64,000 nucleotides of DNA, from positions 208,385 through 272,384 of the forward strand of contig NZ_JBOFTR010000015.1 of NCBI RefSeq assembly GCF_051652165.1. The letters are read 5' to 3'. Shown piece after piece: positions 1 through 8,589 of the stretch. Source of the stretch: Plesiomonas sp051652165 (GTDB lineage Bacteria; Pseudomonadota; Gammaproteobacteria; Enterobacterales; CAMTGL01). Numbering within the stretch: the stretch's first letter is position 1; every line of letters starts with the position of its first letter. The notes beneath the pieces were generated by a model. The model saw nothing but the letters and a program-made list of their open reading frames with translations, was not told the origin of the DNA and searched no databases. The translations under genes and the position numbers were made by a program.

Positions 1-866
1 TTAACCCAGGTCAAGAAGTGCTGGATGCTTGGGGAAAAGCGTATCAGGTTTTAGCTGATGTCTTTATCGGGCGTGAAGCGGCGATTTACCAAGCGCGTTC
101 AACGCAAAATGGTGGCTGGTTAGGCACGCGTGCTTTTACTCTGGTTGAAAAAAACCAAGAGAGTGATGTGATCACCAGTTTTGTTTTTGCGCCAGTTGAC
201 GGCCAGCCTGTTGCCGATTATTTACCGGGCCAATATCTGGCCGTATACCTGCGTCCGGCCTCTTTTGAGTACCGTGAAATTCGCCAGTACTCGTTGTCTG
301 ACGCACCAAACGGCAAAACCTACCGCATTGCAGTAAAACGTGAAGAAGGCGGCAAAGTTTCGCCATATCTGCATAATGAAGCACAAGTGGGTGATGTGGT
401 TGAACTGGCTATGCCATACGGTGATTTCTTCCTGCAAACCGACACGCATATCCCAATCGCACTGATCTCCGGTGGCGTAGGTTTAACCCCAATGCTGAGT
501 ATGTTTAATACACTGGTTCAGCAACAGCATAGTGGTGATATTCACTGGATTCATGCAGCTGAAAATGGCCAACACCATGCGTTTGCCGCAGACATTAATG
601 CGCAAGCTGCACAGCATAGCAATATCAGCCGCCATGTTTGGTACAACCAACCTACCGCACAAGATCTGCCGGGTGAAGATTATCACTATCAGGGTTTCGT
701 TGATCTGCAAACACTGCGCAGCACACTAGATACACCAGATATGCAGTACTACTTCTGTGGTCCGCTTGGTTTTATGCAGCATATTGGTCAAACATTGCAG
801 GGCTGGGGGGTAGATGCTGATCGCATTCATTATGAGTGTTTTGGTCCGCACCAAGTTTTACAATAA
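1..866 (+). CDS. hmp: Flavohaemoglobin Hmp, nitric oxide dioxygenase (5' part missing)
   Basis: The reading frame is open from base 3, so the start and most of the globin domain lie outside the window; about 287 residues remain of a family near 396. Visible parts are the end of the globin domain (GKAYQVLADVFI), the FAD-binding barrel with RQYSL, the NAD-binding motif SGGVGLTPM, the late motif FCGPLGFMQ and the terminal YECFGPH that closes family members. The family uses haem, FAD and NAD(P)H in the cytosol to oxidise nitric oxide to nitrate. The likeness to E. coli Hmp is close throughout. Promoter and NsrR control cannot be judged because the upstream part is absent. An intrinsic terminator follows 20 bases after the stop. 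Confidence 0.96.
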   Translation, partial: NPGQEVLDAWGKAYQVLADVFIGREAAIYQARSTQNGGWLGTRAFTLVEKNQESDVITSFVFAPVDGQPVADYLPGQYLAVYLRPASFEYREIRQYSLSDAPNGKTYRIAVKREEGGKVSPYLHNEAQVGDVVELAMPYGDFFLQTDTHIPIALISGGVGLTPMLSMFNTLVQQQHSGDIHWIHAAENGQHHAFAADINAQAAQHSNISRHVWYNQPTAQDLPGEDYHYQGFVDLQTLRSTLDTPDMQYYFCGPLGFMQHIGQTLQGWGVDADRIHYECFGPHQVLQ

Positions 867-885
867 TTAAGTACTGTAATGGCAC

Positions 886-918
886 AATCAGGGCACTTTT
901 TGAGCGCCCTGATTTTAT
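886..918 (+). terminator. Intrinsic terminator of hmp
   Basis: Nine-base arms AATCAGGGC and GCCCTGATT enclose an 11-base loop and are followed by a short T run. It lies just after the hmp stop and before the convergent motX gene. Confidence 0.8.
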
Positions 919-958
919 CAATAGTAACCCATCTGTAACCTACAGCCGCCTTCTCGTA

Positions 959-1603
959 TCACCAAAATCCACGTGATTTAGTCGCGCGCTGAATAACATT
1001 CTCAGGCATTTTAGCCGCGAGCTTTTTTCGTAATGTATTGATTAACTGATGCTGAGTGGTATCAGCAGTGATACTTTCAGATAACCAGCGATAGCTCGCC
1101 TCATAATCAAGCGGGCTTCCTTGATTGGCCACCAGCATTTGTGCTAACGCTATCTGGCTTGATAAATTACCCAAACTTGCCCCTTCACGCAGATAACGTA
1201 TTGCCCGCTCACTGTCTTGTTGTACAAATTGCCCCTGCCGATAAAATTGCCCTAAACGTAAAAAAGCGGCAGGCAGTGCTTGCTCGGCAGATTTTTGCAG
1301 GTAATAGAGCCCCAACTCAGGATTTTGTGGCACACATACCCCTTGAGAAAGCATATCCCCCCATAAAAACTGATATGCGGGATATTCAGCCTGACGAGCA
1401 CGCAATTCAATGTCTTCTACCAACTGACACTGATCGGCCTGAACCTGTTGTAAATGTTGTTCGCTGACAATTTGTCGCAGCAATTTTTCTTGCTCATACA
1501 CTTCAACAGGTGGGCCACCATCGGCCTGCACACGGCAAGCACTGAATAACAATACGAGTGGGAATACTAGGTTTGGCAAAAATGACACACAAGACCACTG
1601 CAC
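959..1603 (-). CDS. motX: Sodium-type polar flagellar motor protein MotX
   Basis: MotX is a periplasmic protein that, with MotY, forms the T ring and docks the PomAB sodium stator at the polar flagellum of Vibrio and relatives. The protein has an N-terminal hydrophobic segment ending in a lipobox-like LFSAC. Its body matches MotX as I know it (QADQCQLVEDIELRAR, FLWGDMLSQGVCV), then carries Sel1-like helical repeats (GLYYLQKSAEQ, AIRYLREGASLGNLSSQIALAQM) and a terminal Trp. I chose the GTG at 1601-1603 because AAGGGG lies six bases upstream, giving 214 residues against about 211 in Vibrio. Other GTG starts at 1649-1651 and 1586-1588 are possible. It stands alone, away from other flagellar genes, and faces hmp. 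The family name is more certain than the exact start. Confidence 0.88.
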   Translation of the reverse strand: MQWSCVSFLPNLVFPLVLLFSACRVQADGGPPVEVYEQEKLLRQIVSEQHLQQVQADQCQLVEDIELRARQAEYPAYQFLWGDMLSQGVCVPQNPELGLYYLQKSAEQALPAAFLRLGQFYRQGQFVQQDSERAIRYLREGASLGNLSSQIALAQMLVANQGSPLDYEASYRWLSESITADTTQHQLINTLRKKLAAKMPENVIQRATKSRGFW

Positions 1604-1667
1604 AGTGAGCCCCTTATCTCCTTGGCTATGCTCTTGTATCGGCGGTAGCACAATGATCTTTACCCAT

Positions 1668-1693
1668 AAAAAAAGACTCCGAAGAGCCTTTTT
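1668..1693 (-). terminator. Terminator of the hfl operon
   Basis: On the minus strand GGCTC and GAGTC pair around a UUCG tetraloop, followed by seven T residues. It lies 40 bases after the hflC stop. An A/T-rich flank on the other side makes it look usable in both directions. Confidence 0.8.
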
Positions 1694-1732
1694 ATATTAA
1701 GGATACACACCTATAAGAGTGTAATTATCATG

Positions 1733-2638
1733 CTATTTTTGTGCCTGAGGCTGCGCAGTTGGCGTTTTCATATATTTGAAGAAATCGCTGTCTGGCTTTA
1801 ACACCAGCATATCTTGCTTACCGCGGAAGCTGTTTTCATACGCTTTAAGGCTACGCATAAAGGCATAAAATTCAGGATCTTTGCTATAAGCATCTGCGTA
1901 GATCTTCGCTGCCGTTGCATCGCCTTCACCACGCATGCTGCGAGCTTTACTCTCTGCTTCTGCCTGCATCACTGTTACGCGGCGATCCACATCTGCTTTG
2001 ATGATCTCCGCTTGCTCACGGCCTTGGGAACGATGCTCACGTGCCACGGCATTACGTTCTGCACGCATCCGCTGGTAGATAGAGCTTGAGACTTCTGCCG
2101 GCAAGTTAATCTGCTTAACCCGTACATCGACCACCTCAATCCCTAAATCAGAAGCACTATCAGCTCCAGTATTGAGTGAGTTACGCGCATCATCCATTAG
2201 CTCACCACGTGATCCGGAGACAATGTCTTTGATCGTGCGGCTACCAATTTCAGATCGTAGGCGATCGCTGATTTTCCGCTTCAACAAGGCCTCGGCTTGT
2301 TGCATGTTGCCGCCACCGGTTGAGAGGTAATAACGGCCAAAATCTTGAATTTTCCACTTCACGTAAGAGTCAACAATCAGATCTTTTTTCTCTGCAGTGA
2401 CAAAACGATCGGCTTGATCGTCCATGGTCTGTACACGGGCATCAAGCATCTTTACGCTGTCAAAAAAGGGCGCTTTTAGGTGTAAGCCAGGGCCATAAAC
2501 CTGAACGACGTCTTGACTATCACGCTTAACTTTACCAAAACGCAGCATAATACCGCGCTCACCCTCTTGCACAACAAACAGTGATGAAGAACCAATCAAT
2601 GCCGCGACAATCACCGCAGGGATCACAAACTTATTCAT
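1733..2638 (-). CDS. hflC: HflC, regulator of FtsH protease (SPFH/prohibitin family)
   Basis: HflC pairs with HflK in a large inner-membrane complex that surrounds FtsH and modulates its proteolysis. The 301-residue protein begins with one membrane anchor (about residues 4-22), then an SPFH domain opening with VQEGERGIMLRFGKV. A charged coiled-coil follows (about 190-250, rich in Arg, Glu and Ala, including RAERNAVAREHRSQGREQAE). The C-terminal tail is Gln-rich. It follows hflK after only two bases and is the last gene before a terminator. In length and content it is a typical HflC. Confidence 0.96.
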   Translation of the reverse strand: MNKFVIPAVIVAALIGSSSLFVVQEGERGIMLRFGKVKRDSQDVVQVYGPGLHLKAPFFDSVKMLDARVQTMDDQADRFVTAEKKDLIVDSYVKWKIQDFGRYYLSTGGGNMQQAEALLKRKISDRLRSEIGSRTIKDIVSGSRGELMDDARNSLNTGADSASDLGIEVVDVRVKQINLPAEVSSSIYQRMRAERNAVAREHRSQGREQAEIIKADVDRRVTVMQAEAESKARSMRGEGDATAAKIYADAYSKDPEFYAFMRSLKAYENSFRGKQDMLVLKPDSDFFKYMKTPTAQPQAQK

Positions 2639-2640
2639 GC

Positions 2641-3834
2641 TTAGAATCTCCCCTGACGATCAAGTCCGTTATCTACACGGCTATTCTGGCCATCTGTACT
2701 GGTCTGGTAATTGCCTGAGTTACGGCCAACATCATTAACAGACGGCAGGGTTGTAACTGCAGCGGCAGCAGCAGACGTTGCTGCCGCTGTGTTCGCTTTT
2801 TGCATCTGATCAGTAGGCAGCATCAACACATTATTTCCGTTGGTATCGACCAGAATCTTATTGCTGTTACCCAATACTTTTTCCATGGTGTCAAGGTACA
2901 TACGCTCACGGGTCACTTGTGGCGCGGCTTGATACTCTGGTAACAGTTTATTAAAGCGGGCAGCATCACCTTCTGATTCTAAGATCACACGCTGCTTATA
3001 CGCTTGCGACTCTTCTTCAACCCGCTTCACGTTACCACGTGCTTTTGGTTCTACCTCACGCGCATAAGCCTCTGCTTCGCGGATAAAACGTTGCTCATCT
3101 TCCTGTGCCGCAATCGCATCATCAAAGGCTTCTTTTACCTCTTCTGGTGGGCGTGCTGACTGGAAGTTAACATCCATAATTTGTAGGCCCATATTGTAAG
3201 GCGCAACAATTTGATCCAGTAAAACCCAAGTATCTTGACGCACTTTGGCACGCCCTTTGGTCAGCACATCATCCATCTTGGTGTGACCAATCACATAACG
3301 TAACGCACTGTCAGTGGCTTGACGCAAGCTGTCATCAGGATTACGAACATTAAACAAATATTGCGCAGGATCAGAGACTTTATATTGCACATTCATTTCA
3401 ACGCGTACGACATTTTCATCTTGCGTCAACATAAAACCTGTAGCGGGAAGCTCGCGAACTGCACCGATATTGACCGGTGTGACCGATTCAATAAACGTAG
3501 GCTTCCAGTTTAAACCCGGTTGCACCACACGGTTCAATTTACCTAAACGGGTAACCACACCACGTTCAGCTTCTTTGATTGTATAGAACCCACTTATCCC
3601 CCAGACAACGACAGCAGCAGCGACAGCAAAGCCAATCAAACGCGGTGTAAAAGTCACCCGATGATTGTCACTGTTATTATTTTGACCATCGCTACCTTTT
3701 TTTCCGCCACCGAACTTTTTGCCCAGTTTACGAAAAACATCGTCGAGGTCAGGTGGCCCTTGGTCGCGCCCGCCACTGCGGTTACTCCAAGGGTCGCGGT
3801 CCTGACCGTTATTACCGGGCTGATTCCACGCCAT
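2641..3834 (-). CDS. hflK: HflK, partner of HflC in the FtsH-modulating complex
   Basis: This 397-residue SPFH protein has a Gly/Asn-rich N-terminus (MAWNQPGNNGQDRDPW), a single membrane segment at about residues 64-84, then the prohibitin-like domain beginning IKEAERGVVTRLGKLN. A coiled-coil with the family's EEVKEAFDDAIAAQEDEQR lies around residue 230-250. Family knowledge: HflK and HflC assemble together around FtsH, with the SPFH domains on the periplasmic side. The gene lies between hflX and hflC in the conserved order, transcribed with them. Its C-terminus has an Ala-rich stretch and an Asn/Ser-rich tail, both normal variation. Confidence 0.96.
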   Translation of the reverse strand: MAWNQPGNNGQDRDPWSNRSGGRDQGPPDLDDVFRKLGKKFGGGKKGSDGQNNNSDNHRVTFTPRLIGFAVAAAVVVWGISGFYTIKEAERGVVTRLGKLNRVVQPGLNWKPTFIESVTPVNIGAVRELPATGFMLTQDENVVRVEMNVQYKVSDPAQYLFNVRNPDDSLRQATDSALRYVIGHTKMDDVLTKGRAKVRQDTWVLLDQIVAPYNMGLQIMDVNFQSARPPEEVKEAFDDAIAAQEDEQRFIREAEAYAREVEPKARGNVKRVEEESQAYKQRVILESEGDAARFNKLLPEYQAAPQVTRERMYLDTMEKVLGNSNKILVDTNGNNVLMLPTDQMQKANTAAATSAAAAAVTTLPSVNDVGRNSGNYQTSTDGQNSRVDNGLDRQGRF

Positions 3835-3890
3835 TATCTACTCCATTAACAAAAAACGTGCCATAGGCACAACAATTCAGGCTAGCACAA

Positions 3891-5174
3891 TCACTGAATA
3901 CTGCTTTCGAGTTCAGCTTCTTGTTTACATAATCGATGCCAATCTACCGCTGGCATTCGAACTGTTAACCACAAGCTACCATCTTGCTCATCGACACGCT
4001 CATCTGTTAACGCATCCATTTGGTAAAAACGGCTACGTAATCGCCATAAGCGCGGAGGTAGATGCAGTTGATGCTGCACAATATCCTGTGCTAAACGCTC
4101 GCTAATCGCCTGAAAAACTAACTCCATACCCGCACCGGTTTGTGCCGAAACCCATACATGGGTCGGAACACCTTCATCGTTGCGGGCAATGCGTGGAGCA
4201 ACATCCTCAAGCTGATCAATTTTATTCATGATCAGCAATACGGGGATTTCACCTGCATCAATATCATGCAGTACTTGATTTACCGCATGAATATTCTCAT
4301 CGATGCGCGGATCTGCTGCATCGATCACATGTAGCAACAAGGTTGCCTCTTGTGTCTCTTGCAGTGTTGCTTTAAATGCAGATACCAAATCGTGTGGTAA
4401 ATGGCGAATAAAACCAACGGTATCTGCCAGTACTACCGCGCCTACGTCGGTAACATCAACCCGACGTAATGTTGGATCAAGTGTCGCAAACAGTTGATCG
4501 GCTGCATACACACCTGCAGACGTGATGGTATTAAACAGGCTCGATTTTCCGGCATTGGTGTAACCGACCAGTGATACGGTTGGAATCTCAGCACGGTTAC
4601 GCGCACGCCGACCTTGTTGACGCTGTTTAGCGACTTTATCTAATCGGCTGATAATCAAACGGATCCGGTCTTTAATCAGACGACGATCTGTTTCGAGCTG
4701 CGTTTCACCTGGCCCTCGCAGGCCAATTCCGCCTTTTTGCCGCTCAAGGTGTGTCCACCCTCGAACCAAACGTGTGGCAAGATGGCGTAACTGCGCCAAT
4801 TCAACTTGCAGTTTACCTTCGTGTGTACGCGCTCGTTGGGCAAAAATATCGAGAATAAGGCCTGTACGATCAATAACTCGACATTGACAAAGACGCTCAA
4901 GATTACGCTCTTGGGCTGAGGATAGGGTATGGTTAAACAGGATAACCGACGCACCCGTTGCGGCAACGGCCGCGGCAATCTCTTCGGCTTTACCTTCACC
5001 GACGAAATATTTAGAGTGCGGCGTACGGCGGCTACCGGTAATGACCTGCATCGCCGTAACACCCGCAGAGGATACCAGGTTTTCAAACTCCCGGAGATCC
5101 TCTACATCCCGCTCTTGCGGGAAATTGATGTGCACCAATATTGCCTGTTCACCAGCTTCATAACGATCAAACAA
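3891..5174 (-). CDS. hflX: HflX, ribosome-splitting GTPase
   Basis: HflX binds the 50S subunit and 70S ribosomes, splitting stalled ribosomes during stress. The 427-residue protein has the HflX N-terminal domain with the glycine-rich segment GGIGLRGPGETQLE near residue 165. A helical region follows, then a GTPase domain with the P-loop GYTNAGKSS, the switch II DTVG and NKID. Length matches E. coli HflX (426). It lies between hfq and hflK, 23 bases after hfq, and probably shares transcripts begun upstream in the mutL-miaA-hfq block. Confidence 0.97.
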   Translation of the reverse strand: MFDRYEAGEQAILVHINFPQERDVEDLREFENLVSSAGVTAMQVITGSRRTPHSKYFVGEGKAEEIAAAVAATGASVILFNHTLSSAQERNLERLCQCRVIDRTGLILDIFAQRARTHEGKLQVELAQLRHLATRLVRGWTHLERQKGGIGLRGPGETQLETDRRLIKDRIRLIISRLDKVAKQRQQGRRARNRAEIPTVSLVGYTNAGKSSLFNTITSAGVYAADQLFATLDPTLRRVDVTDVGAVVLADTVGFIRHLPHDLVSAFKATLQETQEATLLLHVIDAADPRIDENIHAVNQVLHDIDAGEIPVLLIMNKIDQLEDVAPRIARNDEGVPTHVWVSAQTGAGMELVFQAISERLAQDIVQHQLHLPPRLWRLRSRFYQMDALTDERVDEQDGSLWLTVRMPAVDWHRLCKQEAELESSIQ

Positions 5175-5197
5175 GCTAATGGCTCCTAAAGCTGAAG

Positions 5198-5491
5198 TTA
5201 CTCAGCGTCAGTGGTATCTTGCTGAGTAGGGGTTGCGCCTGACTGGCCGTGTGGTGCGCCAGTATGCCCGCTGTTGCTATGATGTGAAACTGGGCGAGCA
5301 GGAACAACAGTAGAAATTGCGTGCTTATACACCATCTGGCTGACTGTATTTTTCAGTAAGATCACAAATTGATCAAATGACTCAATTTGACCTTGTAATT
5401 TAATTCCGTTCACCAAATAGATAGAAACAGGAACGCGCTCGCGACGCAGTGCGTTCAAGAACGGGTCTTGCAGTGATTGCCCCTTAGCCAT
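5198..5491 (-). CDS. hfq: RNA chaperone Hfq
   Basis: Hfq is the hexameric Sm-like protein that pairs small RNAs with mRNAs. The conserved core (residues 1-70) contains MAKGQSLQDPFLN, VSIYLVNGIKLQGQIESFDQ (Sm1) and YKHAISTV (Sm2, with the KH pair). The tail of about 30 residues is Gln, Thr, Ser and His rich, as in related bacteria; total length is 97 against 102 in E. coli. The start is preceded by AAGGAAAG. It follows miaA by 89 bases, in the conserved miaA-hfq-hflX order. Confidence 0.98.
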   Translation of the reverse strand: MAKGQSLQDPFLNALRRERVPVSIYLVNGIKLQGQIESFDQFVILLKNTVSQMVYKHAISTVVPARPVSHHSNSGHTGAPHGQSGATPTQQDTTDAE

Positions 5492-5580
5492 TTTTTCTTT
5501 CCTTATTTGTTTGTTGTTGCAATTATTGATTTAATTAATAGTGCACATGGGAGCATAGAGGATTGTACACAAACCATCAG

Positions 5581-6507
5581 TTAACCTCTAATAGCTTTGA
5601 TGATGATTTGTAACGCATCTTCCGGTTTATCACTGTTGAGCCAAGTTATATCATCCCAACTACGCAACCATGTCATTTGCCGTTTCGCCAGTTGGCGAGT
5701 GGCACAAATAGCCCGGAATGCCATCTCTTGTGCATCATAATCACCGCGTAGATATTCCCACATTTGGCGATAACCGACACAACGGATTGAAGGCAAATCA
5801 GGGTTAAGATCGCCGCGCTTGAACAGCTTCCCTACTTCTTGTTCAAACCCAGCTTCCAGCATGAGCTGAAAGCGTGTGGCAATTTTTTCATGCAGTTGCT
5901 CACGCGTTGGCGGGGCAATTGCAAACTGCTGCACCTGATACGGAAGTGTCTCTCCTTGGATCTGTGTCAGCTCTGTTAACGTTTTACCTGAAATTGCAAA
6001 AACTTCCAATGCCCGACTCAAACGTTGTGGATCATTGGGGTGGATTCGCGCTGCGGCAACCGGATCGATACGTTGTAAATCGGCATGTAATGCTTGCCAA
6101 CCACGTGTTTGTGCCGCCTGTTCTATTTCTGCCCGTACATTAGCATCTGCGGAAGGCAAAGGAGATAGCCCCTCAAGCAGAGCTTTAAAATATAACATCG
6201 TACCGCCAACGAGTAATGGGATCTTACCTGCAGCGGTAATCTCAGCCATTTCACGTAGTGCATCTGCCCGAAAATCGGCAGCGGAGTATGCTTGTGATGG
6301 ATCACGGATATCAATCAGTCGATGCGGCGCACATATTAACTCTGCCACAGAGGGTTTTGCCGTACCAATATCCATACCAGTATAGATCAAGGCAGAATCT
6401 ACACTGATCACTTCAACAGGTAAATGTTGGCGTAACCGAATGGCTAAATCAGTTTTACCTGATGCCGTAGGCCCCATTAAAAAGAGTGCTAGTGGTAATT
6501 TAGTCAT
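5581..6507 (-). CDS. miaA: tRNA dimethylallyltransferase MiaA
   Basis: MiaA transfers a dimethylallyl group to A37 of tRNAs reading UNN codons. The 308-residue protein opens MTKLPLALFLMGPTASGKT, with the P-loop GPTASGKT, then DSALIYTGMDIGTAKP, and ends with the RQMTWLRSW region typical of the family. I chose the ATG at 6507 because the family begins close to this P-loop; it overlaps the mutL stop as ATGACTAA (8 bases). A more upstream in-frame start at 6534 would overlap mutL by 35 bases. Translational coupling to mutL is likely. Confidence 0.96.
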   Translation of the reverse strand: MTKLPLALFLMGPTASGKTDLAIRLRQHLPVEVISVDSALIYTGMDIGTAKPSVAELICAPHRLIDIRDPSQAYSAADFRADALREMAEITAAGKIPLLVGGTMLYFKALLEGLSPLPSADANVRAEIEQAAQTRGWQALHADLQRIDPVAAARIHPNDPQRLSRALEVFAISGKTLTELTQIQGETLPYQVQQFAIAPPTREQLHEKIATRFQLMLEAGFEQEVGKLFKRGDLNPDLPSIRCVGYRQMWEYLRGDYDAQEMAFRAICATRQLAKRQMTWLRSWDDITWLNSDKPEDALQIIIKAIRG

Positions 6508-8575
6508 GCTGCAATGCGGTAATGGCCGCCTCAAGTTCCACAGGTTTAATTAATAACGCGCTCTGTTGTCGCAATTTATCTGGGCATAGCAGCTCTAAAT
6601 CAGCCAGTAATGTGACTGCTTGCGACAGTGTCCAGCGTGTCTGCTCTTCCTTGAGTTGGCCAACTAACCACGCGATCAATAATGGCATGGTTAATGTTGG
6701 GTCAGCGTGTAATTTATTCAATAGTAACGGAATAATTTGTTGTAGGTTGTGATGCCGTAGCGGTAATGGTACAGCCAGTATCGTGATTTTCTTACGCTCA
6801 TGAATCTGTAAATCAATACCAAACTGCTGTAATAAAGGCTGTTGTTGCTGCGCAACCTGCCATTGTGTGCTGTCTACTTTCATCATTAATGGAATCAGCA
6901 GTGGTTGCGCTTTTAAAGGTTGGCCTTGTGGTAATAGCTGTGCCTGTTTACGCCATGCGGCGGCTCGATTCAGTGATAACAACCCAATACCTTGTGTGCG
7001 CTCAACCAGTAAATATTGCTCGGCGACAATCGCTAACGCACGCCCAAGCGAACTTGGCGGAGCACTGTATTGTGCGATGCCCGATGTGTTATCGAGTAAT
7101 CCCTGCTCTGTGAGTGTACCTGTCGCAATTTGTGGTGCAAAAGCTGCGGTAGGTATATGTGCTGAAGGCGGTAAATCAGTCTGCAATAAGCGAGCATATA
7201 CCGTTGTCTCACGCTGCAATGTCTCTGTATTGGGTGGCGAGTTTAGGTGTTTGCTAAGATCACGGTGAGTTGGCTGACGACTAAACAGACGCTCAACAGC
7301 AGGGTTAACCACTTGGTAATCTGCTGTCGATTCTTGTAGTTGCCAAGCCTTTTGCGCTTGGGTTTGGTCAGCGGCGATAGGGTGTGTTTGAGCCTCGTCT
7401 ATCTTCTTTGTAGGAATTACCGATGCAAATTGGCTACTACCTGCTGCAATTCGTGGAGTTGCTAACGTCAGTGATGAATTTACTGAGGGTGTTGTTATCA
7501 CAGTATGATGAGGTAATGAATCTGTATCAAATACCTGCTCTTTAAGAGAGGAATTAAGTGCCGAATCAGCATTATCAACGGTATGTTGCAGCGCAGTCAG
7601 TACAGCTTGATAGATAAAATCATGCACTAAACGAGCTTGATGAAAACGGACTTCATGCTTGGCTGGGTGAACATTCACATCAACATGGTTTGGTGCAAGT
7701 GTCAGATAAAGCACAAAAGCCGGATGTTCGGCTTCTTGCAGCAATGTTTGATAAGCCTGGCGGATAGCATGATTAATCAACTTATCGCGCATCATCCGGC
7801 CATTAACATAGCTGTAAGCCATATCATTTTGCTGCCTTGATCCCTGTGCAGAGCAGACCCACCCTGAGAGGCTCAACTCGGCATGTTGCCACTCAATCGC
7901 CACCGCATGTTGTAAAAAGGCAGGCCCACAAATCCCCGCTAAACGCCGCTCTTTTTGCTCTTGTGTTACAGCAGCACGGTACTGACGTACTGTTTTACCG
8001 TTATGACGCAAAGTAAAACTCACATCAAAGCGAGCTAATGCAATACGCCGTACGACTTCATCAATATGGGTAAATTCCGTTTTTTCGGTACGCAAAAATT
8101 TACGGCGAGCAGGGGTATTATAAAATAGATCTCGCACTTCAAGGGTAGTGCCAACAGGGTGTGCAGCCGGTTTGACCGTGACTTGCATATCACGCCCTTC
8201 GGCATAGGCTTGCCAGGCCTCAGGCTGTTCGGCTGTGCGTGAAGTCATCAGCAAACGTGATACGGAACTGATACTGGCTAACGCTTCCCCCCGAAAACCA
8301 AGGCTGACAATTGCGTCGAGATCATCGAGTGAGCTAATTTTGCTGGTCGCATGGCGTGCCAGTGCCAATGTCAAATCGGCTTTGTTAACACCACAGCCAT
8401 TATCGCGAATACAAATAAGCTGTGATCCCCCTTTATCAATATCAATATCAATACGAGTTGCACCAGCATCCAGACTGTTCTCAACTAACTCTTTGACGAC
8501 CGACGAAGGACGCTCAACCACTTCGCCTGCGGCGATCTGATTTGCCAGTTGTGCGGGTAAAATCTGAATTGCCAT
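6500..8575 (-). CDS. mutL: DNA mismatch repair protein MutL
   Basis: MutL links MutS mismatch recognition to MutH and the UvrD helicase. The GHKL ATPase N-terminus shows ENSLDAGAT, DNGCGV and GFRGEALASI, and later NPA-type FYNTPARRKFL. A long Gln/Thr/Ser-rich linker (about residues 340-500) precedes the C-terminal dimerisation domain. Length is 691 residues against 615 in E. coli; the excess is mostly linker. No DQHAxxER endonuclease motif is seen, in keeping with a MutH-dependent type. It lies 14 bases after amiB. Confidence 0.97.
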   Translation of the reverse strand: MAIQILPAQLANQIAAGEVVERPSSVVKELVENSLDAGATRIDIDIDKGGSQLICIRDNGCGVNKADLTLALARHATSKISSLDDLDAIVSLGFRGEALASISSVSRLLMTSRTAEQPEAWQAYAEGRDMQVTVKPAAHPVGTTLEVRDLFYNTPARRKFLRTEKTEFTHIDEVVRRIALARFDVSFTLRHNGKTVRQYRAAVTQEQKERRLAGICGPAFLQHAVAIEWQHAELSLSGWVCSAQGSRQQNDMAYSYVNGRMMRDKLINHAIRQAYQTLLQEAEHPAFVLYLTLAPNHVDVNVHPAKHEVRFHQARLVHDFIYQAVLTALQHTVDNADSALNSSLKEQVFDTDSLPHHTVITTPSVNSSLTLATPRIAAGSSQFASVIPTKKIDEAQTHPIAADQTQAQKAWQLQESTADYQVVNPAVERLFSRQPTHRDLSKHLNSPPNTETLQRETTVYARLLQTDLPPSAHIPTAAFAPQIATGTLTEQGLLDNTSGIAQYSAPPSSLGRALAIVAEQYLLVERTQGIGLLSLNRAAAWRKQAQLLPQGQPLKAQPLLIPLMMKVDSTQWQVAQQQQPLLQQFGIDLQIHERKKITILAVPLPLRHHNLQQIIPLLLNKLHADPTLTMPLLIAWLVGQLKEEQTRWTLSQAVTLLADLELLCPDKLRQQSALLIKPVELEAAITALQHD

Positions 8576-8589
8576 GGCTAACCTCGTTT

